From: Rotaria socialis | Lineage: Eukaryota; Rotifera; Eurotatoria; Philodinida; Philodinidae | Assembly: GCA_905331475.1 (NCBI GenBank) | Contig: CAJNYU010000502.1 | Coordinates: forward strand, 62,001-126,000 | Direction of reading: 5' to 3' | DNA length: 64,000 bases | In this document: positions 24,193-36,792 of the stretch, piece by piece | How positions within the stretch are numbered: the stretch's first letter is position 1 | How the letters are laid out: every line of letters starts with the position of its first letter | Position numbers and translations under genes: made by a program | Notes under the pieces: model-generated | The model's database searches: none | Seen by the model: the letters and a program-made list of their open reading frames with translations, nothing else | What the model was told of the DNA's origin: nothing

Positions 24193-25118
24193 CCCATGTC
24201 GTCTCATTTTTATCAACTGTGCCGCAGTTACGCGCAGGGCCAACTTTTTGTCGCAGTTACGCGTAACTATGGCGCACTGATCGTAGTGAAGATTTCTATA
24301 AGAAACTACACTTACTGTGATGCAGATCAACGCAACGGCGTCCTAGTGATCGCATCCTACGATCCCTTGTAGGTATAAATGGCCAATTATAAATTATTCC
24401 TCCTTATTTGTAACTGGCTACACTCTAAGAATAAAACATAGTCACAAAAAATCAGTATAAATAGCAGTGTTCGTCACATTTTCTTTCATAAGTCATTCTA
24501 CTATAAGCAATAGAATACATATTTTTTATTTTTTTTAAATTTTTCTAGATTTAAATCTTTTTAGTTTTTCAATTTTTTGTAATTAAATATTTTTCTTCTA
24601 TTTATTAAATTTTTAAAAATTGTTTTTGATGTTAATATTTTTATTTTTCTAGATATTTATTTTTTATTTTCCTTAATTTTTAGCATTAATTTTTTTTTTT
24701 AACTTTTACTTAGTAAATTTTGAAATCATTTGGGTTTTAATTTTTCAATTACTTTTTATTGTGAAAATTTTTAATTTAAAAATATTTTTTCACTTTTTAT
24801 AAAAATTTTTATTTTATAGCTTTAAGTGTTTTATTTTGTGCAAAAATATTTTAAATACACAATAAGAGTACAAATAAAATGAGAACCTAAACTATGTCAC
24901 CTTTTGTACCAATTGCGACGACACTGTGACCCATAATTGCGAAAAACTTGGACGCAATTATGTGTAACTGGGATTTTTTCACCGTAACTACCCGTAATTG
25001 CGATTTTTTCATCGTACTTGCGCGTAGTTACGTCGCAATTTTCCGCAATTACGGGTCACAGTGCGATCGCAGTTACGCCGTAACTGTGCCACAGTTTCAT
25101 CGTAATGAAACACATGGG
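24193..25118. mobile_element. Non-autonomous element with imperfect terminal inverted repeats, TA-flanked
   Basis: Both ends begin CCCATGT when read inward, and similarity continues for about 40 bases (left ACTGTGCCGCAGTTACG, right inverted ACTGTGGCACAGTTACG). TA flanks each side (24191-24192 and 25119-25120), as for Tc1/mariner insertions. The subterminal 100-250 bases repeat short motifs of the type CGCAGTTACG, CGTAACTG and CGCAATTA. The core (about 24520-24850) is a very AT-rich TTTTTA-type stretch with no coding capacity. It directly follows the Merlin relic but does not share its ends. Confidence 0.6.
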
Positions 25119-25120
25119 TA

Positions 25121-27824
25121 ATTTCTGTAAATTATCATAATATTGATTAATAAATTTATCTTTTCTCTTTCTCTCCTAAGAGAGAAAACTATTTATGCTC
25201 ACGTTATATATGTACATTTCAATTAGCGGTGGAACGCTTAACACATGCAAAGGAACACCAGCTTAATCAATGCCGTTATTTTAATTGAAATACTTATTTC
25301 AGTTTTTGTTTTGATAAAATTCATTCCTGCACCTCTTTAGTTATATCAAAGTCAGTTTACTTTGATATTTAAGCTATTAATTAACGTAATTTTCATGCAA
25401 TGCTAGTGTAACGATAAATATGACCCTTGCTGGTTGATCTATTAGGACGAACCGGATAGGATGGAGTAGCTTAGCGCCACTCTAGGCAATGATGTTTATT
25501 CGCTTCTTCACATATCCAGAGTGTAACAACTTCATATATAACACAAACACACGTACATGTATATATAGGAGATATATATATATTAGGACAATGGAAGGAG
25601 GACCATCGAAGCGTACCATCAATATCGGCAGAGCTAGGTGTCGTTTTTTTCTTTTTTTTACGGTCTGCGAAGTAATTGTATCACAATTACAATGTAATGT
25701 TGAAGTTTATTACAACATAGAAAGTACAAACAAGTAAAAAGCAAATTGAAAATGCGCATACAATAGAATATTTATATTAATAGACAGAATCGGAAAAGCA
25801 AAATAATTGATCAGAGTAAAGACCTAGGGATATTTTAATTTTCAAACCATTGTGTTTCATTCTAAGCGATTTAATTGAATCGTAATGATGAAAAAAAAGA
25901 TTCTTTACAAATTAAATTGTTGATAAGTAAATAATTCAATTCCATTTTGCTAAATATTTTTTTGTTTGGTAGCTAAAAATGCTTTGAATTTTGAACACTC
26001 TAATAACATTTCATCGAATTATTTCTTATTTTCATTAGAACAACATAAAGAGATCGAAATTAAAATATTACGAGAAAGATAACACTATTTTCGATTTGAT
26101 GGTTTATGGAGAAAGAATTTGTTATTGATTCTCATCAATCTTCATTTCAATTTTAATCATACTATAAGCACGACTTTTTTTAGTCATGCAATACTTCGTT
26201 GGATAGAATCGACAGTAATGCCACTACACGTAGTATTGATTTAATCTTGAGGGCAACAAGACATGGTAGACTTCCTTATCTATTCATTATGATATGTAGG
26301 ATGTTCTCTTTTCTAAATAAATTACGATTGAACAAAGAACTAGTAACTACTCGATATTGACCGCAAATTGGTTTTACACAAATGAAAATGTTGGCTATCG
26401 GTTGATTGCATTCGATAGAGTTTGGTGCATTATTGCGTAACTTCGTATCCTGGGTTAAAACATTTCTTTTATTTAATTTTCCTTCAAACTCTTAGTACGA
26501 TAATAGTAAGTGACAAGTAAAGACATCCATTATTTTTCATCTGATGTTTAGAAATTAATGTTCGCTATCGCTTTTAGCAGGTAAATTGACTCTAATTCAC
26601 TGAGAGGAGTGTATTCAAATGGCTTAATTTCTTTAAAATGATAATTTTTCTATGTTAATTGCAGTACTTGAAGCATAAAAGGTTTGCACTTATTTTTCAC
26701 TATGTGTGATCACGAAAATAAATGACCTGGCACCTTTTTTTCTCGTCGACTTTGAGATGACCTTGAATATTTAAGTATTATCATAATATTGAATTTCGTG
26801 ATTTTGTTGTAAATAAATGTTCTTCAAATAATGAGTTGAACATCGATCATCAAGTGATTGTGTCTGTTCGATGAAGATTTTTTTTCTAGTTTTTACCTTC
26901 ACAACTTTTAGTAATTTAATTGATACGTTTACACATATGAAAAAAGGAAAATATTGTCTGTTTTTCGGATTTAATTTTCAATGAAAAATCAAAATGCGAT
27001 AAATTTTCTTCTTCTAAATGAAACGCATCATTGTCTAGTGATCTTTTTTGTTTCATTGTTCAAGTAAACTGAATACTCATTTGCGACTAATGACTGCGAG
27101 CAAAGTTTTCTTAGTCAATAAAAAAATTCATCTTCTACCCATTGAACTCAATAGGTATGATAATAATCAACACCAAAAATATTCACCTGATATCAAAGAT
27201 GAAATATATAGGTTTATACAGATTTAGTTCTCGAACATAAATCGGATTATTCTTTTTTGACCTACAAAAAAGAACTTTATTACTGACAACTTTACTATTG
27301 TAAAGATAGCAGTTGATGTCTATCCAAACGGGATTTCTATTGTTTTCTTCTTTGAATAACTCGTCAATTCTTTTGAAATAGTGCTTTTAGAATATGAAAG
27401 CTATTACTGAATGAGTCTACTTTTTCCTTCCATGACCCCAGGATTCATTAGTTTTCATGCTATCACGCTATTTTAGTACTATTTTGCCTTGCAACTCTTG
27501 TTTTTATTAGAATTTTCTATTCGACAGAAAAATATTTTGCTTAACTTTCTGAAAAAAAAAAGATTTATCTTTATATTCGTTCAATAACGGAAGTGCTCGG
27601 TGAAAATTTTAATTGTTTCCTTTAGGAAAAAAACAAAAAAAATCCGAAAACAGTCAATTTTTATTAAGAAAAACTTGTCTTTGACAAGAAATTTGACTTC
27701 AAACTTTTGATTCTATAAGTTAGCTCTTACACTTTAAGCAAGTTAATTAATTCCACTTGTTTGATTAAATTGAAAACGCATCTTGAAGTGATCCACCTAG
27801 TATTCTGGTAGCATTATTTTCTAC
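25121..27824. other. Gene-poor AT-rich stretch
   Basis: No supported exon, RNA or repeat. Short TA runs only (about 25560-25582). Confidence 0.5.
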
Positions 27825-27827
27825 TAA

Positions 27828-28396
27828 CGAGGGGACGTTTTCAATTGTGAAATCGTTTTTGAGTCCGGACTCTGTGCATAAGGTAGACCCCAGTGAGATA
27901 TGGAAAACCTCAAAAGGACAAGTGCCCATAGGCCTTCTGTCCAGAGTTATACGCATTTTAGTGGAATTTTAGTCTATGGCATGGTATATATCAACAAATG
28001 GAATGACGGTATTTCGACCTGAGATTTTGCCCATAGATAGATCTATTTGTAAGTAGAATGTCTTCTTCTAGAGATATTGAAGTCTCAAAACACACTAAAT
28101 TTTAGTACATTTCGTAGGTTATGACTGTTTTTTTGAGACTTCAATATCTCTAGAAGACGAAGACATTCTACTTATAAATAGATCTATCTATGGGCAACAT
28201 CTCAGGTCGAAATACCGTCATTCCATTGGTTGGTATATACCATGCCATAGACTAAAATTCCACTAAAATGCGTATAACTCTGGACAGAAGGCCTATGGGC
28301 ACTTGTCCCTTTGAGGTTTTCCATATCTCACTGGGGTCTACCTTATGCACAGAGTCCGGACTCAAAAACGATTTCACAATTGAAAACGTTCCCTCG
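27828..28396. mobile_element. Foldback element: 265-bp near-perfect inverted repeat, TAA target site
   Basis: The left arm (27828-28090) and right arm (28131-28396) are inverted copies differing at only a handful of positions, separated by a 40-base loop. The ends read CGAGGGGACG and CGTTCCCTCG. TAA borders both sides (27825-27827 and 28397-28399), matching the TWA 3-bp duplication typical of PIF/Harbinger elements. No ORF of note. A transcript would form a long hairpin. Confidence 0.75.
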
Positions 28397-28399
28397 TAA

Positions 28400-30496
28400 C
28401 TATAATTAATAAACTCAGAGCATAGCGAAAAGCAGCTGAAGAAATTGCTTACTGAAGTCTAATTGAAGAAAATATTTTTTTGCGTATCGCTACTACAAGT
28501 TAGCACGAGAGATATTCAATACAATGTTCCAAGTGCAGGCATTGCTACAATGAAATGGATTTACTAAATAACGCCTCTTCTATTTTCAATAGAAAAAGGT
28601 CAAGCTGTTGTTCTTATGTTCTTTCCTGAATTGCATATATATATTGAATTATTGAATTATATATCAAAAGAATATGAATCGGATGAAATTTTCAAGTTCT
28701 TCGTTTGCATACATTGATCGCTGATTCTATTGCAAATAAAAGTAATTACGAATGTGTGAGTAAGAAGAAATCGTTTCCGAAGAAAGAAATCCGAGTACAA
28801 AAAGAATCTTGTTCTCATTAGAGAGCAATACGTAAAAGCATAAATAATGATTTATTATACTGCTAATGATCTAATTTCTGAAGTTATTATGCACATTCAA
28901 TATTTTTATTGAATATCTCTTCACTCTACTTGCAATATATATATATATATGAAATTATTGACCAAAAAAAAAGAAGAAAGATAACTATAAATATACTGTA
29001 GGAACATCTTATTTCAAAAGGTCGAAACTAGTTGTCAATCTTCTTTTCCCTCATCATAAACAATGCTAATTTATTGCGATTAGTGAAGTAAACAGCAGCT
29101 TATGGCACTATTTTATTCACGTTATAGGAGGTTTATGTTGCGGCAACAAAATATACTACTATATTAGCTGTCATTTGTCTTTCCCTTTTTTTCTTTTATT
29201 ATCAACCAACTCTTCGGTTGATTTTATCTACAGCCGATGAATAACAATAACAAACAGATGTAGACAATAATAATAATAATAAATTATGTCAATACCAATA
29301 TAGACGTTAGTAAATTAATGCTCTATGCCAGACACTTATAATATTTTATTTGAATAAAATATACATTAATATCTATATATGACTAAGAATATAATTTGAA
29401 ATTTTAATGAGATATTTATTTGCTTTTTTTTCATTGACAGTTTAGTGAATAAATGCCTTGATTGTCGTATTCTTCCATGATAGCCAAGGGAAGGCATATT
29501 CTGATTTGCGTATCCCATGAATAAGTAAAACAAAACAATATGCATATCAATTTAAGAATGAATGAAGGATTTTGAATAATTAAGAAAAATAAGAATCACA
29601 ACATGAAAGGAAGATATGAACAGGAAAGGAAAGCATGAGTCGATTTAATATATATCATGTGGCAATGATGGAATTTGTTTAATTGGTATATAAATGATGT
29701 TTTTTTTAATCTAAACTAATTGTTGATAGTTTATTTCAACATGAAATTTTTTTATATAAATCATGTAGAATAATTTAAGATAATTTAAACAGGAAGACCT
29801 CAATAAAATTAAGCATAATCCCCAACGGCTGATTATGTTAATAGAAGAATAAATTTTAAAACAAAGTTTCTCTGAGTGACTATCTGCTTAAAAGTACTAG
29901 TAATTGATAAATCTTAGTGCATCTTTCCTACATATTTACATGCAGGCATGTTTCTTTTTTATTTTCTTGACGCATCTATTGACATGCAAGTCGCGTATAC
30001 ACTTGCATTATTTTGTTTTCCATTTAGGGCTCATAAAAACAAGAAGAAAAATCCTAAACGGTAGCAGAAGACGACGCGTGCGTTGCCCATACTTATATAT
30101 ATATCACATTCTATTTACGAATTCGAAATGAGTTGATCATGCAGCGATTCATAGCGTGCCGGAATATTGTGTTGAAAATTTTTGTTTTCCTGTTACCTTA
30201 GCGCGTCAAACTCAAGATGATGTAGAATAAAAGTTTAATTTTGAACATAACCATTTGGTTGCTTGTCTCTGCTGAATTTCGTCTTTGCCTATCGGAAAAT
30301 TAATTGAAACAGAACAAAGAGGATGAATGTCTGTCGACCTTTTTCTTTCTGAAAACTTCCGTTTCTTTTTTTTCTTCTCTTTCTGTGTGCGCCTCGCTTA
30401 GCGCTTGTTCTCCATATCGTTCTTCTTTCAAAATAAAGTAGTCAGAAAGAAAAGAAATCTGTATATATATATATTTCCTTGTGTTGAGGATGAAAA
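28400..30496. other. Intergenic upstream of the GPCR
   Basis: No supported gene. Short AT and ATA microsatellites (about 28935-28950 and 29266-29282) and a TA run (30462-30474) near the GPCR start. Confidence 0.5.
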
Positions 30497-31841
30497 ATGA
30501 ATTTCGGAATGAATAATACAACAACAGCAGATCTGATTCATGTTCACATTCCTAGTTTACGTGTACTTATTGCATTTATTTGTCTTGCTCTTTATCTATT
30601 CGGTTATACTGGCTGCATTTTGTCAATTGTAACGTTTAGTTCAAAAAAACTTCGTCAACATTCCACTGGTTTTTTGTTTTTTGTTATGGCTTTTGTTGAT
30701 ATATTTAACTTAGTTGCTAGTTTACAATACTTTTTGGATGCTATCTATCAAATCAACGTTTATAATCTATCAATACATTGGTGTCGATTCTTTACGATGT
30801 AAGTTGAATTCAATTATTTCGATGCCATTAATTTGATTAAAAATGTTGTTTTTTAGTGTCAATTATGAACTTTATTTTGGATTTTCTTGGGTATTGGTCT
30901 TTATTTCTGTTGACCGTTGGATTAAAGTTGAATGGCCAACAAAAAGTCAAACATTATGTACCAGAAAAAGATTTATTCATTTATGTTTAATAGCGTTATT
31001 TTCAAGTCTTGTACAGAATGTAACATATACATTGTTATGTTTTAACGAAAAATGTGCACAAAAAAATATTCTTTGTGAAATATTAATTCATGTTATTTAT
31101 ATATCTATCTATATGGTTATACCTATTGTAATTATTCTTCTATCCATAAGCCGTACATGTTTAATAACAATGCATTTAAAAAAGCGTTTTCGTACAAAAA
31201 CTCAACAACAAACTAATGTGACTAGCAATGCAAGACTTTTAAAAGTGGACACTGTTGTTCATTGTAACAATAACAATTCGGACGAGAATATGAATTCAGC
31301 AATTGTAACAACACATCTACCAAGTTCATTTATTAGTTCACCATCAACAACTACCACTAACGCAGCAGCAACAACAACAACAGCAATGACGAATAATACG
31401 ATTTGTATTCAGAGATTGGATAGCCGAAATCGTTCAACAAATTTTTCAAAACTACGCCGACGACGCTCACGTTTAGACGCTCAAATGATTGTATTGATAT
31501 CAATAAATGTTGCACCATTTATTATTGTTCATATAATAACGGAAATAGCATATTTATTTGAAAAATATTCAGCTTTTGTAGCACAATCAACAGTCGCAAA
31601 ATTATTGATTGTAGTAGTTTATCTGTCATGGTATTTAATATCAGCAACCCGTTTCTATACGAACTGTCTTCTATCACGTATTTATCGTGAAGAATTTCTA
31701 AATCGTCTAAGAATGTTACGACATGGTTGTAAACCAAGAATTATTATAGTCGGTCAAACACCACCATATCGAAATTCGTCAAGATTCTATGTGGCAAGTG
31801 CGGCTAATGGCGTTGAAAGTACATTATCACCGATAAACTAA
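30497..31841 (+). CDS. Rhodopsin-like G protein-coupled receptor (orphan)
   Basis: Two exons (30497-30798 and 30857-31841) give 428 residues. Seven hydrophobic segments are readable. TM1 starts at VLIAFICLALYLFGYTGCIL, and TM2 at FLFFVMAFVDIFNLVASLQYF, where the usual LAxxD aspartate is kept. CRFF before the intron carries the TM3 cysteine. TM3 ends in SVDRWIKVEWP, a DRW variant of DRY. Extracellular loop 2 holds cysteines (CFNEKCAQKNILC). The third intracellular loop is long (about 110 residues) and polar with Thr/Asn runs. TM7 ends SATRFYTNCLLSRIYREEF in place of NPxxY, followed by helix 8. N-glycosylation sites lie in the N-terminus (NNTT). The type is reminiscent of peptide receptors expanded in lophotrochozoans; the ligand is unknown. 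Confidence 0.85.
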
Positions 31842-32457
31842 TATAAAATGATTCTTTTTCCTTTTTGGAAAAAAAAGAGAAAAAAGAAATCGTCGTTTTC
31901 CGTCCGTGTTTTTCATCCTATCGTTGTCATTCAATGTTGTTTTACAATTTTTGTCATCCATATCGTTGATGATGATAAAAATGGTGGTGAGAAATCGACT
32001 ATTCAACTAGTGAAGTGCGAGTTTCTCCATGGAACTAAGACATCCATAAGTAAATAAATGAAGTGGCAAATGCATGTGTAGATATCATGGAAAAGAAACC
32101 ACAAAGGAAATTTGTTAGCGTTTACATCGCAAGTCTTCAATTTTAAATTATAGCTTCAAGCTATTATATTACTTAGCAAAAATATTAGTTACTAAATGAT
32201 AACGATCATGCATTTGCTATAACATCAGTTAATATTTTTCATAGATTATTGAAGAGAATGTCAATCTAATTATTATGGACTATACACATGCAATAATATT
32301 GACATATTCTTATTAATCTATGGCGAAAAGGATATGTTAAATAGAATAAGACTATTCGTTTTGGTATTATGTGTGTGAACTATAATTAATAATAGTGACG
32401 TAAACCAAAAGGAAAAAAGAGAGAAAACCGAACTAAATAAAAGCTATCAACACATGG

Positions 32458-32465
32458 CTTAGAAT
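32458..32465. repeat. Target-site duplication, left copy (CTTAGAAT)
   Basis: Exact 8-bp match to 33143-33150 on the far side of the element. Confidence 0.85.
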
Positions 32466-33142
32466 TAGGGGTGGGCCATTAACATTAATTTTAAAATTAA
32501 TGTTTTCATTAATCATTAATATTAATGTCAATGTTCTTAAATGATATTAACGGTTAACGGAAACATTCACCATTAGTATGAATAGTAATGTTTTCGTTAA
32601 TATTAGGGATTATACTTTCATTAATCATTAATATTAATGTTAATGTTTTCATTAAAATCAATGACTTAATATTAATGGTTAATGTTTTCATGAAAGCATT
32701 ATAACTTTCCATATTAAGTAATTAACACTTTCGGAGAAAACATTAGCTATTAAGATCAGTTAATTGATTAATAATTGTAGATAATGTTTCCTTAGAAAAG
32801 CCTAATTCAGTAATATGGAAAAATTAATGTTTTCATGAAAACATTAACATTAATATTAATGATTAATGAAAATATAATCCCTAATATTAACGAAAACATT
32901 ACTATTCATACTAATGGTGAATGTTTCCGTTAACCGTTAATATCATTTAAGAACATTGACATTAATATTAATGATTAATGAAAACATTAATTTTAAAATT
33001 AATGTTAATGTTTTTCATTAATCATTAATATTAATGAATTAAGTTTTTCTTAGAAAACATTAACCATTAAGATTAATGGCTAATGAAAGTCATTAATTAA
33101 TGTCATTAATTAAGTTCCGTTAAAAAAAATGGCCCACCCCTA
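32466..33142. mobile_element. hAT-like MITE with long internal inverted repeat
   Basis: The 677-bp element starts TAGGGGTGGGCCATT and ends with the inverse, AATGGCCCACCCCTA. It is flanked by the 8-bp duplication CTTAGAAT. Both the terminus and the duplication length are typical of the hAT superfamily. The interior is built almost only from ATTAATG/CATTAAT words and contains two long inverted arms (about 32483-32668 and 32826-33005), so the whole element folds back. It encodes nothing and would need a hAT transposase supplied elsewhere. Confidence 0.9.
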
Positions 33143-33150
33143 CTTAGAAT
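33143..33150. repeat. Target-site duplication, right copy (CTTAGAAT)
   Basis: Exact match to 32458-32465. Confidence 0.85.
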
Positions 33151-36100
33151 TACACGAGGTGTAATAAACACAATAGAGAATCTATCGAAGATTTCCATTA
33201 AAAAAATATTTTCTTCTTTCTACTTTCACCGTTGGTTAATGATGACGTGAGAGAGGGACACATCATGGTTTACATATAAACATTTTTATTGAGAGTGAGA
33301 GACGATTGTAGACCGTAGATCAATAATTTGTCGACTTTTGTTTGCTTTCCGAACTTTTTTTGTTTGCCATTTATTAATATTGCTTTTTGATGGCAAATAC
33401 ATATCAGTGCATATTGACCTTTTCGTTTAGTTTCTATAGAAGCAATCGACAGTCGCTATGCTTATTGTTTTGATATCAAATTACATGGATGAAGTATGAT
33501 ATAGCGATGAAAGACAAAAACAAAACAATGCTATTTATTGTCAAAATAATCCTCTGGCAAGTAGAAGAAGAAATGAAAAGAAAACAAACTTATGACATGA
33601 TCAGGAACAGGAGAAGTATACCCCCTCTCGCTTTCAAAAATATTGTTTTTGCACTTTGCTTCGACCTTGAGGTGATTTTGCTCAAAGTTCAGAAAAATCA
33701 GCTATAATATTCTTCCAAATTAAAAGTATCTAGCTGTAATTTTGTTCACATTTAAGAGATAATTCGTCATGCATGTTCTCTGATCCCAATGAAAGTTCAT
33801 AATAAGATGTCTTTGAATAAACGATATGAACGCGTTGCGCTTCCATTTGAAGAAACTTTTAGATTTTCTATTTTAATTTTTTTGGAAGATTTCAACATTC
33901 TTGTTTCTCCGACTTGATTGATAAAATAGCAATAGAATTGACAATTCTATACTCAATGTACTGAAGTAATCATGTGGAATTGGCAATAAATAGTATAGCG
34001 GAAAAATTCTCACTTAAGTAGAACTGGCGATGCGCGGTGTGCATTTACTGAACACTGATGAGCACTGAGGATCGATGTGGGTGTCTTTATTTTAAGTCCG
34101 AGACTAACACCCCACAAGCACATCATCACATTCACGCCCTCATCGATTCTGATCGTAGCCACTTTCGAATAAATACAGTCTCGAGTATATTTCACGAAAC
34201 GTTTATGCATTCAATCCAAACATGTTTCTGCTAGCGAAACTGCGCACACGAGGATATCTCTATATTTTAAGAAGGCCATTATGTTTGTAAAAATCAATAG
34301 AAGAAGATATAATTTTTTTTATAGTATTATATAGTTACGCAATTCTAGCTGACTTATTAAAATTTTCTTTTGTTTAAATGTCACGAAAATGTCGATTGTT
34401 CAAAAGGAAACTCACTCAAATGGCAAACTTAAGAAATTCTATTCAGAGAAAATGTATTTCATCTATTTTTAAAGTAATATCTTGTTAATTCTAATCAATA
34501 TCGCTTCTCAATTAATTTTACAAGGTCTAGAAAGTATCTTCATTGTTGTACTCATTGTAATGTGTTTCCTATATTACTAAATGCTCGAGAATCCTATCAA
34601 ACAGTATCCGGGTAGTTTATTACAGATGAATTTGTATTCACTTTGATATAAATTCAAAATTTTCCTATTTTTCTACGTTTAAATATGAAAAACTTTCTCT
34701 AGGCAACATAAATTAATTTTGCGGTTTATCTATCATTGCTGATAATTTAATTTATCAATTATTCTACAAATATCTTCTTAGACATTTATCAACTTAAATA
34801 AAAACGAACGAATAATTATTATATTGAAAAATATAAATGGCTGCAGTATTTACATGTGCATGTGTCGTAATGCAAAAGAATGTTTTCTCTTTTGATTGAA
34901 TCATGTACTTTATATTAAGCATATTCAAAAAGAGCGAAATCAAAGTCGAAGGAAAAAAAAGCAAATGATAGCATCTTTTTATTGTTTATTCTTCTATAAC
35001 GGTTATTTATAGACTTTTCTACTGCTACATGTTTTCGATGTGATGCTTATATTTAATCAAGAGTTTATTCTATACTACTTGAAAGTGAACAAAAGGACTT
35101 TGAGTATTTTCATTATATTTCTATTTCTGCTATATGTTAATTGAATTTGATTTATCAAAATGAAAAAATCTATTTTATACTCTAGATAAAGTAATTCAAT
35201 GACAATTTTTCAGCTAGAATACGATTGAGAATAGAATAAATTCAATGATAGTTAAGCAAAAAATGAGAAATTTCAGGTGAATTCAATTCCAATTCATTGC
35301 CATAAAGAAATATAAAAACAATGGCTGCCTATTAATATATCATGTTACATTAAGACGCATTTATCTACAACTCATAAATGATATATTTGCTTAGATAACG
35401 ATGCTTGTTGTCGTGTGAGACTTCCATCAGCTATTTGTATATCTCGTAATATAATACAGTAATAACAAAGCTTATTTGCACACGCCCTTGAGCTAAACTT
35501 CAAAAGTCGAATATCTTTTTTTCTCGGTTTAACTGCGCCCATTGAAAATAGGTCAAGCGAAAAATTTCAAGCAAATGCTAGATTCTTTTCAAGAACAATC
35601 AATCGTCCGACAAATGAGTCGTGTTATTTATGCCTTCATTCGAGCAGTCCTTTTTAATTACGTTCTTTTTTTTATGCGTTTCGCTACTCGTTACTGGTTA
35701 TTTAATCTATTTTTTCCTCCTTTTGTTATGTTTTTTCTTCTGCTATTATTATGATCCTCTTCATTATTCTGACTATTGATTTGAGTAACAAAGAAAACTC
35801 TTTGGTACTTTCGTAGAGCGTACTAAAAACTCGTTAGAATAAGAAAAACAACAAGGGGGATGCTTTCTCACAAATCCAAACGATACGCTACATTAGTTTG
35901 TAGACAATACGTGAATTTTCAATCACTTCATGATCAGAACTATTGTTTACAAGCTGTATAGCAAAAGTCGGATAGAATAAGCCATCATGATCATTAAGCG
36001 AAACAATTCACAATATTGAATTCGAGTAGTAAAAGAGAATTTAAAAAGTGAGAACTAAAAATATTCATTGATTGAAACATTTAAAAGAGTTAAACAGGTT

Positions 36101-36307
36101 TTATGACATCTGTGATGGGCCGAACAAAAACACGTTAGCTACCGTCATTGACTTCTGTGATACACTTCAAGCACGCATCGCATAAATCAAAATTCAAGAA
36201 AAGTTTAAACATATTCTCCAGCCGTTAAAGTATTGATTTCACAATCTATATTCTGTCGCGAGTTGATGTGTGCGAGACCACATTTGGTTTTGGCTCTCGG
36301 AATCGGA
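33151..36307. other. Gene-poor stretch between two hAT-like elements
   Basis: No supported gene or RNA. Open frames of 66-72 codons lack any recognisable family or splice context. Confidence 0.45.
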
Positions 36308-36315
36308 ATCTGGAC
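36308..36315. repeat. Target-site duplication, left copy (ATCTGGAC)
   Basis: Exact 8-bp match to 36785-36792. Confidence 0.85.
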
Positions 36316-36784
36316 TAGAGTCCTGCAGGGCAGGGCAGCAGTGTTTCCAATGAAAATCTAAAACAAAATGTACTGTACACTGTGTGCTTTATGAGCAAAG
36401 CGTGCCAAAGTGTACAAAAGCCCAATTTTCACAATCTAGAAAACAAAATATAATTTTCGCTATTTTTTATCTCATGAAACAAACATTTTGATCACTAGCG
36501 AACAAAAAAAAATCGCATACTCAATTAATTTAAAACTATATGCGGCTTTTAAGGTTCAGAGATCAAAGAAAGCAGCGTGTAAACTATTTTAGCAAAGTGT
36601 ACATTGCACACTTTGTTTTTCTGGACAAGTGTATAGCAGAGTGTAAATCAAGACTAGCAAATGTTCTGTGCATTTTGCTTCTGCTGTGTACACTTGCCAT
36701 TGAAAACACTGCAGGGCATGACAAGGGTACGAAGTTATACGATAGGGTTAGGGTACAAAAAAAGTCTTAGCCTGCAGGACTCTA
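36316..36784. mobile_element. hAT-like MITE, second type
   Basis: The 469-bp element has perfect 14-bp terminal inverted repeats, TAGAGTCCTGCAGG and CCTGCAGGACTCTA, and an exact 8-bp duplication ATCTGGAC on both sides. Inner regions are also loosely inverted: CAGTGTTTCCAATG on the left, and inverted CAGTGTTTTCAATG on the right. Reiterated words such as AAAGTGTAC and GTGTACA occur inside. Short open frames in it are incidental. Confidence 0.88.
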
Positions 36785-36792
36785 ATCTGGAC
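36785..36792. repeat. Target-site duplication, right copy (ATCTGGAC)
   Basis: Exact match to 36308-36315. Confidence 0.85.

Noticed and set aside
24193..25118. Possible CRISPR-like array of CGTAACTG words
   Set aside because: The words are in both orientations, irregularly spaced and short, and the locus is eukaryotic; terminal inverted repeats explain it as a transposon.
27765..27956. 63-codon minus-strand frame
   Set aside because: It lies in the left arm of the foldback element and is a by-product of the repeat.
32466..33142. Simple low-complexity AT repeat
   Set aside because: The exact 8-bp duplications and hAT-type ends define a transposable element rather than a plain microsatellite.
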